From Penaeus vannamei (Eukaryota; Arthropoda; Malacostraca; Decapoda; Penaeidae), in assembly GCF_042767895.1 (NCBI RefSeq), contig NC_091578.1, positions 20,181,785 to 20,245,784 on the forward strand: a stretch of DNA of 64,000 nt, written 5' to 3'. This document shows positions 48,929 through 60,068 of the stretch, one piece after another. The translations under genes and the position numbers were made by a program. The first letter of the stretch is position 1; each line of letters starts with the position of its first letter. Below the pieces are notes generated by a model. That model did no database searches. It saw only the letters and a list, made by a program, of their open reading frames with translations, and was not told the DNA's origin.

Positions 48929-49214
48929 TGTAAAATTTAAGTTACCCCTAAAATAACAATTACATAAATAAAGACTTTGAACAAAACAATCGTGTAAAGT
49001 GCAGTGTACACTTCAACTGAAATTTAACATTTTGTTAATTGTGTAATGTAAAAATAAAACGTTTCATAAAGACAAACAATTACATAAATTAATAGTATTG
49101 TTTATTTTACATAATTATGTTGGTACTTTTACATAATCATCATAGCTATGTAATATGTATTTTTATTCCAAAATAAAGTTGGTTTCGACTGAATACGCTT
49201 CTTGATTCCTCACA
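48929..49214 (+). repeat. 5' LTR of the nested element
   Basis: Begins TGTAAAATTTAAGTTACC, ends GATTCCTCACA. AT-rich, with AATAAA signals near 48966 and 49183. Left-arm counterpart: 41628-41913. Confidence 0.93.
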
Positions 49215-49216
49215 AT

Positions 49217-49226
49217 TGGTGACCCC
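49217..49226 (+). other. Primer-binding site, tRNA-Trp type
   Basis: TGGTGACCCC two bases after the LTR. It is the exact complement of GGGGTCA plus CCA, the 3' end of eukaryotic tRNA-Trp as I recall it, matching the primer reported for CsRn1 elements. Confidence 0.75.
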
Positions 49227-49238
49227 TATACTCGGACC

Positions 49239-49646
49239 ATGTTGCTGAAGACAACTCCTAGTGAAGCGAAAGAAAACGCCGAAACTCCTTCCATCCACGC
49301 CGTAGCAGTGAAGCTGTCCCTCTTTTGCCCACAAGAAGCTACATCCTGGTTCCGGCGGGCAGAAATCCAGTTTCGCCTGAGAAGAGTCACAGACCCCCGA
49401 ACGAAGGCAGACTATGTGTTGGAGGCAATCCCCGAGCAGTTATTCCCTCGTGTTGCCGCATGGCTGGACAACCAGGACCAGAACCAAGACGTCGAATATG
49501 AAAACTTGAAGAGTTACCTTCTACAAGAGTTCACTCTCTCCGTCAGCGCCCATGCCCAAAAGCTCCTGAGTCTTCCCCATATACCTCTGGGAGACAACAG
49601 CACATGCAGCATGGAACGAGATGCAGGCTCTCACTACACTCCCTGA
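49239..49646 (+). pseudogene. Gag N-terminal part of the nested element
   Basis: Begins MLLKTTPSEAKENAETP at the first ATG after the primer site, then VKLSLFCPQEATSWFRRAEIQF, a pattern common at the start of Gag in this clade. Real homology leaves the frame near 49590 (before SMERDAGSHYTP) and continues in the frame of 49621, so one frameshift splits gag. Gag would build the particle. Confidence 0.85.
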
Positions 49647-50877
49647 CCTCGACCCTACAACCAACAAACCAAGGCGTGTGGACTTGATGCAGGAGCTGTG
49701 GCTGCAGCGCCTTCCCCCCTCTGTAAGATCTGCCCTGCATGAAGCCGACGACAGTCCCATAAACGATCTCATAAAGAAGGCAGACAATCTCATCAATGCT
49801 GCTAACAAGCGACGTCCCAACTCACAGGTAAGACACTACAAAGCTGGAAGTGCCTCTTCCCAACCATCACATGGATTTTGTTATTACCACTACAGGTTCG
49901 GAGCAAGGGCCCACAAGTGCCTACCTGGATGCCATTGGCCAAAAAAACGTGTAATGGGGCTACCACTCCCCGCTAAGGTGGCAACCCAGAACCCGAGACG
50001 CGGGAACATCAACGCACTTGACAACTCAGCATCGGGCTTCTTTATTACGGACTCCCTATCTGGTCGCAAATTCCTCGTGGATACAGGCGCATTCCGTTCT
50101 CTGTTCCCAGCCACAGCAGAAAACAAAACTCGTTCCTGGACACGACCATCAAATGTCAAACTTGTTGCAGCCAATGGAAGCCCCATCCCAATGTACGGTA
50201 TCCAGACTATACCCATTCAAGCCGCCGGACGCAGCTTCACTTGGGACTTCATCATTGCTGATGTTAAGACACCTCTTCTGGGAGCAGACTTCCTCGGGCA
50301 CCACGGACTATTCGTTGATGTCGCCAATCGTAGACTATTGGATGTAACAACCTTCTGCTCTACACCCCTAGGTTCCAATCATCAGTACACAGAAATCTGC
50401 ACTGTGAGAGCAGATACCCCTTACGACAGCCTCTGCAAAGAGTACCCAGACATTTTTCGACCAGAACTCCGTCAGCAGCCTGGACAGCCAGCCAAACATG
50501 CAATATTCCATTACATCAAAACGACAGGCCCTCCGGTACACTCAAAATTCAGGCATTTATCTCCAGAGAAGCTTCAAGCAGCTAAACAAGCTTACTCCGA
50601 AATGGCTCGGATGGGCATCTGTCAAAAGGCATCAAGTCCCTGGGCATCTCCTCTGCATCTTGTGCAGAAACCCGAAGGCACCTGGCGACCATGTGGTGAC
50701 TATAGGCGTCTTAACCTGATCACAGAACCAGACCACTATCCTCTTCCCAATATGGCGGACCTAACCTCTAACCTTCATGGTGCCAAGGTTTTCTATAAAC
50801 TCGACTTCCTGAAAGGCTACTTTCAAGTACCAGTATACCCTGAAGACACCCAAAACAGCAGTCATTACACCTTATAG
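49621..50877 (+). pseudogene. Gag C-terminus, protease and RT start of the nested element
   Basis: 418 codons. Gag zinc motif C87-YY-H90-x9-C100-x3-C104. Protease: FLVDTGAFRSLF with DTG at 154-156 and LLGADFLGHHG at 219-229. RT begins around residue 325 (SPEKLQAAKQAYSEMARMG), with WRPCGDYRRLN and motif A as YKLDFLKGYFQVPV. A frame break just before 50860 ends it in an early stop; RT goes on in the frame of 50939. Gag, protease and RT lying in one frame suggests a single Gag-Pol polyprotein in the parent element. Confidence 0.9.
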
Positions 50878-50938
50878 CACTTACACCTTTAATTTTTCCA
50901 CATTTGGCCTACGAAATTCAGGGGCTACCTTCCAACGC

Positions 50939-53101
50939 ATGATGGATGGCATTCTCGGAGACCTTCCCTTTTGCGCCTGCTATGTTGATGATATCCTCAT
51001 CTTCTCAGGAGACCCCAACGAACATCTCCAACACTTACGGGTCGTGTTAAAACGACTCCATAATAACGGCCTGGTGGTGCGTCAAGACAAATGTCAATTT
51101 GGTGCCACATCCGTGGAATTTCTCGGGCACAAGATTTCGCCAACAGGCGTCTCACCCCTTCCAAGTAAGATAGATGCAGTTTCACGATTTCCCCCACCAA
51201 CCACTATCAAAGGACTCCAAGAATTTGTCGGCATGGTAAATTACTACCATCGTTTCCTTTCAAAGATTGCACACATCATGGAACCACTTTACAACTCCCT
51301 TGCCGGCAAACCAAAGAAATTGGAGTGGGGACCTGAGCAACAAAAAGCGTTCGAGACCACCAAGATTGCCCTTGCATCAGCTACAACTCTCACCTTCACC
51401 ACACCAGGCATTCCACTTACCCTTACCACAGACGCAAGCTCCATTGCTGTTGGGGCAGTCGTTGAACAGACCATAAGGGGTAAGACACATCCTCTTTGTT
51501 TTTTCAGCAGAAAGCTACGTCAAGCAGAGGTGAGATACAGCACTTTCGACCGCGAACTACTCGCTGTTTATCTTGCGGTGCGTCACTTTAAACATCTCTT
51601 AGAAGGCAGCGCATTCACCATCCTCACAGATCACCAGCCACTGGTACATGCTTTTTCCAAACCTGGTGATGCTTGGTCGGACAGACAACAGCGGCAACTC
51701 TCCAGCATCGCCGAGTTTGGCTGCTCTATCAAATATACACCAGGGAGTATGAATCCTGTAGCTGACGCACTATCAAGGGTGGAAATAAACTCTATAAACC
51801 TCGGAATTGACTACAATGAAGTAGCAGCAGCCCAAAAAGATGACCCAGAGACTACAGAATACCACACAGCCATCACCAGCCTGCAGTGGAAAGATGTTCA
51901 TATTGGAGGCGAAGGCCGCACCATTCTGTGTGATGTAAGCACAGGTCGCCCACGCCCCCTTATCCCAAAATCTTTCCGCCGAAAAATCTTCAACCTCATC
52001 CATGGTCTATTACACCCGTCTGGACGAACAACTGCTCGTCTGATGAAGGATAAATTCATCTGGCACGGAATTAACAAAGACATCAAACAGTGGGCTCGAA
52101 GCTGTGTTGCCTGCCAGATGAGCAAAGTAAGTCGTCACACTGAATCTGGCACAGGAGAATTTCGGCAGCCCATGCGCCGGTTTGGACATCTCCACGTCGA
52201 TGTAGTGGGACCCCTTCCACCTTCAGACGGCACTCAGTATCTATTCACTGATACAGAGCGCTCCACCCGCTGGCCGGAGGCAATTCCCACGTAACACACC
52301 ACTGCCCGAGACTGTGCAGAAGCTCTATTACACGGATGGATCAGTCGTTTTGGCGTTCCAGACGACATTACCTCTGACCGCGGACCTGCCTTCACATCTC
52401 AACTTTGGACATCTTTAGGAGAATTGATGGGATCAACTATCCATCACACCACCTCATACAACCCAGAAGTCAACGGTATGGTGGAGCGGTCCCATCGTCC
52501 TCTGAAAGCAGCGTTAATGGCGCGCTGCACTAAATCAGACTGGAAAGCTCAACTTCCCTGGGTTCTTCTCGGGATCCGAACATCCCCAAAAGAGGGATTA
52601 CAAGTTTCCCCTGCTGAAGCTCTCACAGTTCCAGGGGAGTTCTTCCCGAGTCTAGATACCCCTACAGATTCTGAGCACCTCACCAAACTACGCCATGCTG
52701 TTGAGAAGTACCGACCATGCACTCAGACGCACTCAACATCTCCTCCACAATACCTTCCCAAGCTGATCCACAGCTGCAAATATGTATTCGTAAGAAATGA
52801 CGCTCACGGTACACCCCTCACCCGCCCGTACCGCGGGCCATATGCTGTCTTGGAGCGTAACCCCAAGGTATACCGTCTCAGCATTGGTGGGAAGAGCGAC
52901 TGGGTATCCATTGACCGCTTAAAGTCTGCATACCTGGAAGAAAAGGAACCTACACAAACCACGCCTCTGGCTGATAACCCAGCTCACACCGTACCTCCTT
53001 CAAATGCACCTGCCCATGTCTCACATCCTGAAGATAAACCTTTTCAAATCTCCTCGCGTTCTGGTCGACTAATTCGCCAACCCAACCGACTCGACCTCTA
53101 A
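50939..53101 (+). pseudogene. Pol 3' part of the nested element: RT, RNase H, integrase with stop
   Basis: First listed Met is internal; homology starts slightly upstream (TFQRMMDG). Catalytic YVDD at residues 15-18, FLGHKISPTGV, then RNase H with LTTDASSIAVGAVVEQ, FDRELLAVYLAVRHF, LTDHQPLVHAF and NPVADALSR. Integrase zinc region has CVACQ, first Asp in HVDVVGPLPP. A TAA at 52292-52294 interrupts the core; after it, in the same frame, TSDRGPAF and NGMVERSH give the second Asp and the Glu, then a C-terminal part with YRGPYAVLERNPKVYRL. The contig 1 copy has CAA at the stop, so a single C-to-T change explains it. Confidence 0.9.
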
Positions 53102-53132
53102 CAAGCCATGGATTTTCTTTCGGGGGGAGTAT

Positions 53133-53421
53133 TGTAACATTTAAGTTACCCCTAAAATAACAATTACATAAATAAAGACTTTGAACAAAACAATCGTGTA
53201 AAGTGCAGTGTACACTTCAACTGAAATTTAACATTTTGTTAATTGTGTAATGTAAAAATAAAATGTTTCATAAAGACAAACAATTACATAAATTAATAAT
53301 ATTGTTTATTTTACATAATTATGTTGGTACTTTTACATAATCATCATAGCTATGTAACATGTACTTTTATTCCAAGATAAAGTTGGATTCGATTGAATAC
53401 GCTTCTTCTTGATTGCTCACA
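53133..53421 (+). repeat. 3' LTR of the nested element
   Basis: Preceded by a polypurine tract (CGGGGGGAGTAT). Begins TGTAACATTTAAG, ends GATTGCTCACA, followed by GGAC. It has an extra CTT near its end compared with the 5' LTR. Left-arm counterpart: 37421-37709. Confidence 0.93.
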
Positions 53422-53425
53422 GGAC

Positions 53426-55673
53426 GAATAGGGAGCAAGACACTTTTCCTTTTCTTCCGCTTACCATTATTTCTTTTTTCAGAGCCCCAGCGGGATGCAT
53501 GCTGCCCTCTGTTGATTACCAGTCCGTCCTGTAACATAACCCTGTATGACTTGGATCCTAACACGCTTGCAGCCTGTTCTTTTTCAGAGCCTTCCCTTCA
53601 TCCAGCCCGTGGAGTGAGGAATACCCTTGACGGTAGTCAACCCGACGACACATTACTAATCCCATCTTCCCCCTTCTAATGTTCAGTCGTCCTGTTTCTT
53701 CTACTTATTTCGTTCTAAACTATTTCTACTTTTCAGATCATCTCCAGATGGACGGCGGCAGGGCCCAGCAGCGAGTTTCTGTCCTGTTCTGATCCTGTTC
53801 TCTCGTTTCACACCCGCCCTTGAGCCACGCGGGTTTTCTCGCCTTCTGTCTTCGTTTCTGGCAGGGTCGCGCTTTCGTCCTGAACGTCTGCAAAAACCCT
53901 GTACAGATAAGATTTTCTCTGAGTTTGGCCAAGCTATGGCTTGTTTTCACACACCGATCGACAGTGTCCCGGAGCTGAGGTCGGTCTACGCTCTTTCCCC
54001 ATGACGGGAACGTAGAGGTGGTTCTCTGTAAAGACCTGTAGGAATTTAACTTTTCTACGGAGTATTCCTGTAAATAGCTCCCTTTCCTATCGTCCTCTTA
54101 ATCTTCTTCTCTGCCTTTCCTGTCAATGTAGTCTAGTGTAACACCAGGTTTGGGTTATTTTTGCGCATTGTATTATTTTAACTGTTATTTTTGTGTAAAC
54201 TTTTGTATGTTTTTGTTTGCCGAAAGATTTTGAGTTTCAGCCTCTTAATCAGGTGTTTCCCTCTTCGTTTTGTTCTTTTAATTTGCATGTTGTGCATATG
54301 TTCTTAACTTTAAGTTTGTTTTTCTTAGTTTTATGATAATTTTAAGATGTTTGTTTGATTTCTTAATAATATTTTACCGTCGAGGTTCCTCTCCCAGCTT
54401 CTCAGAGCAATGTCCATGCAGAGCTGTCAGGACCGAGCCCATGACTTCCAAGGTCTTTTATTGGGGTAAGCTCTGTTGACACCCTTTACAGATCGCCTGA
54501 GAAAGTGGTAATTATACATACGGAGACATTGCCTCCCTCTACGCCCACTAATTCATTAATATTAAGTCAGATCCTCCACCGGATCCGATCGGCGCAGCCA
54601 GATGGTCGGCTTCGCATTATAACATTTATGGTTGTGTGTTACTTATGCACTTCATAATGCAGTGTGTGTTAGAACACGCCAGGCCCAAAGAATAAACCCA
54701 GTATGTTCCACCCCTTTGGTCTAAGGCAGTTCGTTCGCCAGCTCTCCTTACACAGGTGATGGTGCCATGCTGATAACGGCTCCAGCTGATCTTCCGCACT
54801 GGTGTGCGGGCGCACTCATATGTGCCCCCGCAGTTCTGACCGTACCTGGCGTGCGGGCGCGCTCCCCATGCGCACCCGCCTTCCGATGGACCGCACTGGC
54901 GTGCGGGCGCGCTCCCCATGCGCACCCGCCTTCCGATGGACCGCACTGGCCTGCGGGCGCGCTTCCCATGCGCACCCGCCTTCCGATGATCCGCACTGGC
55001 GTGTGGGCGCGCTCCCCATGCGCACCCACCTTCCGATGATCCGCACTGGCGTGCGGGCGCGCTTCCCATGCGCACCCGCCTTCCGACGATTCGCACTGGC
55101 GTGCGGGCGCGCTCCCCATGCACACCCGCCTTCCGATGATCCGCACTGGCGTGCGGGCGCGCTCCACATGCACACCCGCCTTCCGATGGACCGCACTGGC
55201 CTGCGGGCGCGCTTCCCATGCGCACCCGCCTTCCGATGATCCGCACTGGCGTGCGTGCGCGCTCCCCATCCGCACCCGCCTTCCGATGATCCGCACTGGC
55301 CTGCGGGCGCGCTCGCCATGCGCACCCGCCTTCCGATGATCCGCACTGGCGTGCGGGCGCGCTCCCCATGCGCACCCGCCTTCCGATGATCCGCACTGGC
55401 GTGCGGGCGCGCTCCCCATGCGCACCCGCCTTAGGATGGATCCTCCCTGAGATGTTCGCCGACGTGATGGTCTTCGCCCTCTACACTTCGTCAGGGCCGA
55501 CCGTTTCTCTGGTTCCTGAAACCCTTCGGGCGCCTTTCCTTCTGTCTCTCGATCGTACCTCACGAGAGATGGAACGAGTACCTCGCAGACACACCTGTTG
55601 TTTAAGGAGTCTCTCCTGCGATACTCGTCTTACTCGTCCCCTACTTAGGCGACGCACTGCCCGGGGGAGGTGT
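53426..55673 (+). other. 3' region of the outer gypsy element
   Basis: Continuation of the outer element after the nested insertion. It carries no recognised protein. A C/T-rich stretch (53426-53480), T-rich sequence (54160-54370) and the 50-bp minisatellite (54846-55431) are the only clear structures. It ends with GCCCGGGGGAGGTGT, the likely polypurine tract. If this element once had a third ORF it would lie here, but none is visible. Confidence 0.7.
54846..55431. repeat. 50-bp GC-rich minisatellite, about 12 copies, right arm
   Basis: Mirror of 35411-35996, same number of units. A few units differ between arms, for example near 55255-55270. The long Arg/Ala/Gly-rich ORFs on both strands here are period artefacts. 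Confidence 0.95.
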
Positions 55674-56712
55674 TGTAGTGTACGGCTGCGTACGTCCCGA
55701 CTCTAAGGATGATGTCATCTCCAGACGAAGTCCCCGCCGTGTGCCACGTGCGGTTACATCCCGCAGACGTTTTTTTTTTTTTTTTTTTTTCACCTGCGAC
55801 TCAGTCCCGAAAGCTTTCTTATTCATTTATTTATTTTATTTTTACGTTCAGCCATCAGTCAAGAATGACTGGTGATAATGTGAACTTTGTTATTTTTATA
55901 ACCATGAACATAATTCTAACCAAGTCTCACTACTTTTATGGCGTTGAAGTCGCCAAGCCGAACTATTTATTTATTTTTAAACATAAATATTGTAAATATG
56001 TTATGGCCGAAATGCACACACCTTTGTCTACCTTTCCATGACTGAAAATGCCTGTAACTCCCTAGTGAGTGCAATTTGCTCCCAAAATAAACTTCATACC
56101 ATCATAGAGCTTTTACTCAACTCCAGTCAGAATAATTCATAATCTTACCACCACTAAAGTTCTGGTTCTGACCAAGGTTAGATGCCTAAATCTTTCTCAG
56201 ACTCGGGTCTCCTAAACAGCACATTGCTGGTTGCTCTGACATCACGCAACCCTTGAAAGGCTGTAAAAAGGCTAGATAAATCAGAGAATATTAAGCTGAT
56301 ATCAAAAGAACAGATTCATTTTGCTATACCTGTGTTCCCGCTCCCAGCAGGCGGATGCTCAAACCGAGGGGAAGAAGAATTCTATGATCTTGCTTTTTTC
56401 TTCCAAACACGTCCACGCAGACGCTCAGCCTACGCTATCTCCCTTTTCACTTCTACACACTTACACATCCAACATTCAGCACACACATTCTGTACTTTCC
56501 TTCCACCCTTCTCTGATACAACACCCACACCCACTTACACGACATACAGGGTTCCCGAACCAACTAATCGGGTGGTGGCAGCATGCCGTAGGCTCGGAAC
56601 CTTACGTCTGTTCACTACAGACGAATCTTTCCCTTGAGCAAAAACCATATTCTCGGTTGAGCCCGGACTCAACCAGACCACTTAAAATCTACTGGGTCTA
56701 CGCCCCGCTACA
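55674..56712 (+). repeat. 3' LTR of the outer gypsy element
   Basis: About 1.04 kb, starting TGTAGTGTACGG right after the polypurine tract and ending GCCCCGCTACA; TGTAG and CTACA are exact inverted ends. Contains a run of about 20 T (55770-55790), AATAAA at about 56088 and a near-perfect hairpin (56656-56675). Satellite begins at 56713. Confidence 0.83.
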
Positions 56713-58500
56713 ATTATCATTATTATTCTCATTATTATTGCAGTTATAATAATTATTATGCTAATTATTATTGCTATTTTTATCATTATAACTATTTATA
56801 TAATGATAATAGCAATAATAATGATCTTAGAATTAATAATGACAATAATGATAATTATAATGACAATGATAATATTATTTCTATTGCCATTATTAGTATG
56901 AAAATTATTGGAATAGAGTTAATTATTGCTATTATTGCAGTAATTATCAAGATTATCATTATATTTATGACTTTATCATTATTATCATTATTATTGTCAT
57001 TATCATTGTCATTATCATCATAATTATCATCATTATTGTCAATAATAAAGGAAACATCGGGGAAATCATCATAATTACCTGAATTAATGTTAAAATCATC
57101 ATAATTACCATTATAAAGCGAAATGTTTTTTTTTCGACGTTTCTCTCAGAAGGCTGTAAAACGCTAGATTTTACATTTTTTTTCGACCATTGGGATTTTA
57201 TTACTTCTAGCCTTTATTTCATTATAAATGAACTGAATGATAATTATTATAATTATTATCATTACTGTCATCCTTTTTATGATTATTATCATTATAGTCG
57301 TTGTCATCATGATTATCATTATTATTATAATCATTTTTGCAGTTATAATAATTATTATGCTAATTATTATTGCTATTTTGTCATTATAACTATTTATTTA
57401 ATGAAAAATAATAATGATGATGATCTCAGAAATAATAATGACAATAATGATAATTATAAAGACAATGATAATGATGTTATTATTATTTCCATTGTCATTA
57501 TTAGTATGGAAATTATTGGAATAGAGTTAATTATTGCTATTATTGCAGTAATTATCAAGATTATCATTATAATTATGACTTTACCATTTTTATAATTATT
57601 ATTGTCATTATCATTGTCATTATCATCATAATTATCATCATAATTATTATCATAATTATCATCATTATTATCAATAATAAATGAATCATCATGGAAATCA
57701 TCTTAATTACCTGAATTAATGATAAATTCCTCATAATTACCATTAATAAGCGAAAAGGGTTTTTTCGACGTTTCTCTCAAAAGGCTGTAAAGCGCTAGAT
57801 TTTGCCGTTTTCTCGACTATTGGGATTTTATTACTTCTGGCCTTTATTTCATTATAAATGGACTGAATGATAATTATCATTATTATCATTACTGTCATCA
57901 TTTTTATGATTATTATAATTATAGTCATTATCGTCACGATTGTCATTATTATTATCATCATTATTACAGTTATAATAATTATGCTAATTATTATTGCTAT
58001 TTTTATCATTTTAACTGTTTATATAATGATAATAGTAATAATGATCTTAGAAATAACAATGCCAATAATTATAATTATAATGACAATGATGATGATATTA
58101 TTATTTCTATTGCCATTATTAGTATGGAAATTATTGGAATTGAGTTAATTATTGCTATTATTGCAGTAATTATCAAGATTATCATTATAAACATGACATT
58201 ATCAATATTATCATTATTATTGTCATTATCATTGCCAATTATCATCATAATTATCATCATTATTGTCAATAACAAAGGAATCATCATGGACATTATCATA
58301 ATTATCTGAATTAATGTTAAAATCCTCACAATTATAATTAAAAAGCGAAAGGGTTTTTTTTCGACGTATCTATCAAAAGGCTGTAATACTCTCGATTTTG
58401 CCGTTTTTTCGACTTTTGGAATTTTATTACTTCTGGCCTATATTTCATTATAAATGGACTGAATTATAATTTTTGTCATCATTATTATCATTACTGTCAT
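56713..58500 (+). repeat. Satellite array, forward orientation, right arm
   Basis: About three monomers with cores near 57165, 57785 and 58385, mirroring 32402-34164, including private variants such as the core reading AAAACGCTAG near 57158. It is cut by the N gap. No genes. Confidence 0.9.
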
Positions 58501-59000
58501 NNNNNNNNNNNNNNNNNNNNNNNNNNNNNNNNNNNNNNNNNNNNNNNNNNNNNNNNNNNNNNNNNNNNNNNNNNNNNNNNNNNNNNNNNNNNNNNNNNNN
58601 NNNNNNNNNNNNNNNNNNNNNNNNNNNNNNNNNNNNNNNNNNNNNNNNNNNNNNNNNNNNNNNNNNNNNNNNNNNNNNNNNNNNNNNNNNNNNNNNNNNN
58701 NNNNNNNNNNNNNNNNNNNNNNNNNNNNNNNNNNNNNNNNNNNNNNNNNNNNNNNNNNNNNNNNNNNNNNNNNNNNNNNNNNNNNNNNNNNNNNNNNNNN
58801 NNNNNNNNNNNNNNNNNNNNNNNNNNNNNNNNNNNNNNNNNNNNNNNNNNNNNNNNNNNNNNNNNNNNNNNNNNNNNNNNNNNNNNNNNNNNNNNNNNNN
58901 NNNNNNNNNNNNNNNNNNNNNNNNNNNNNNNNNNNNNNNNNNNNNNNNNNNNNNNNNNNNNNNNNNNNNNNNNNNNNNNNNNNNNNNNNNNNNNNNNNNN
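58501..59000. other. Assembly gap, 500 N
   Basis: Exactly 500 N; sequence class changes completely across it, from satellite to ordinary non-repetitive DNA, so adjacency is unproven. Confidence 0.99.
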
Positions 59001-59975
59001 CTATTTCATTAGATTTTAGCTGATTTTAATCTGTAATCATTTATATAATCAGTCACATACCTTCTTACTAATGGTAAATGAAAAGTTTCTTGTTTATATA
59101 GATTAGTTTATTACTTTTACAATATTCCCTCAGACAGCTGATTGCTGACTGATTCCTATACTAAATTACCAGTACCCTGTGTTGTTTAAGAAGAATGTTG
59201 TTAATACCTTATTGGTAGTAGTCTGTGCTTGCTCCTATATTCTTATGGTGTTATTTTCTTTTCTTCTGACTTCATAACATTTGCATGGCTTCTGATGTTA
59301 ATAACAGTACTTTAATATTACATGATGTAAAGTTAATTTCTCTAATGCTAATACTAGAATGATCTCTTTGCTTCTTCAATTTTGATCCTTATTCCCCTTA
59401 GGTTTGTTATATTACAATTTGAGCATGTATGTAATAAGCTGATAAACAACTGCTAACGAGCCTAATAGACCTGTATCAAGTCATTATAAACTGTGATCAT
59501 TATTATTTTTGTATTGTGAAAAATGTTGAACAAGAGTATGATAGATAGTTAAAAAGATATTTAGAAGATGTACAGAGGATTTATTCTCTTGTACAATTTT
59601 ATATGCTGTTGTGTCAACATAATGTGGGACTGGTTAGGCAGAAGTAGACAGGAATACTATTGTGCTCATATATGGAAAGTTTAGGACATTTTGATTGCCC
59701 GTCACATAATGGTATAATTTTCCAGTGAGAAAATTAGGGTTTTGGGAGATTGGGGTGTCACACACCACATTTGCCACCCCACCTCTGCTCACATCAGGGA
59801 ATGAAATATAATGCCTGTGTGTTAGGGTTCTAATTATTTGCAGCAGCAGATAGGCTTGAACTCTTGAACACTTGATCAGGCAGCTATCTTGACTACATAG
59901 CCATTAAATAATGAAGATTTTAGAGTTCATTAAAAAGAGATTATGAACAGATTCAGCATTTGTTATATGTTACAG
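59001..59975. other. Ordinary AT-rich non-coding sequence
   Basis: No ORF, tandem repeat or transposon end recognised. It would be intron if the exon that follows is real. Confidence 0.5.
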
Positions 59976-60068
59976 GAAGTCTCAAGCATCAGGGACCAAC
60001 TGACCAATGAACAGAGGACTAATGCTGTGCTGAGGAAAAAAATCCATGAAATGGAAAATGAGAATGAG
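59976..60068 (+). CDS. Candidate internal exon, coiled-coil protein
   Basis: Ninety-three bases, open in phase 0 for exactly 31 codons, preceded by TTACAG and followed by GTATAG. The peptide starts EVSSIRDQLTNEQRTNAVLR and ends with KKIHEMENENE, highly charged with hydrophobic residues spaced as in a coiled coil. The acceptor has a weak pyrimidine tract. An exon of a multiple of 3 flanked by phase-0 introns can be added or skipped without a frameshift. Neighbouring exons are not found in the remaining 5 kb, which would need long introns. I cannot name the gene. It could still be chance. Confidence 0.5.

Larger units (their letters stand above)
48929..53421 (+). mobile_element. Nested CsRn1-like Ty3/gypsy retrotransposon
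   Basis: A 4.5-kb element with LTRs starting TG and ending CA (48929-49214 and 53133-53421), a tRNA-Trp-type primer site and one gag-pol region. It lies 36 bp after the outer integrase frame. By eye the LTRs differ at nine positions plus a 3-bp insertion over about 286 bp, roughly 3%, so the insertion is not recent in terms of LTR age. The CHCC Gag motif C-x2-H-x9-C-x3-C plus a tRNA-Trp primer are the named hallmarks of the CsRn1 clade. Two frameshifts and one stop disable it. A further fragment of the family ends contig 1 (15961-16701). Confidence 0.92.
42919..56712 (+). mobile_element. Outer Ty3/gypsy LTR retrotransposon, interrupted by a nested element
   Basis: Order on the plus strand: 5' LTR, primer site, gag, protease, RT, RNase H, integrase, nested insertion (48929-53421), 3' region with minisatellite, polypurine tract, 3' LTR (55674-56712). 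The pol order with integrase last and the YLDD motif place it in Ty3/gypsy. It sits in satellite DNA: the right flank is satellite from 56713. Several frameshifts, a deletion in RNase H and an in-frame stop make it non-functional. No envelope gene is seen. Flanking target duplications cannot be tested because the left flank is in the gap. Confidence 0.9.
48424..58500. repeat. Right arm of the 10-kb inverted duplication
   Basis: Mirror of 32402-42418. It starts inside the outer integrase and runs through the nested element, minisatellite, 3' LTR and satellite to the gap. Differences seen between arms are few: several substitutions in the minisatellite, one base in the A/T run, a 39-bp LTR end plus flanking satellite missing in the left arm, and small satellite changes. 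Confidence 0.93.

Noticed and set aside
42919..53421. Endogenous virus with envelope gene (errantivirus-like)
   Set aside because: No envelope-like frame is present after integrase in either gypsy element; both look like ordinary LTR retrotransposons.
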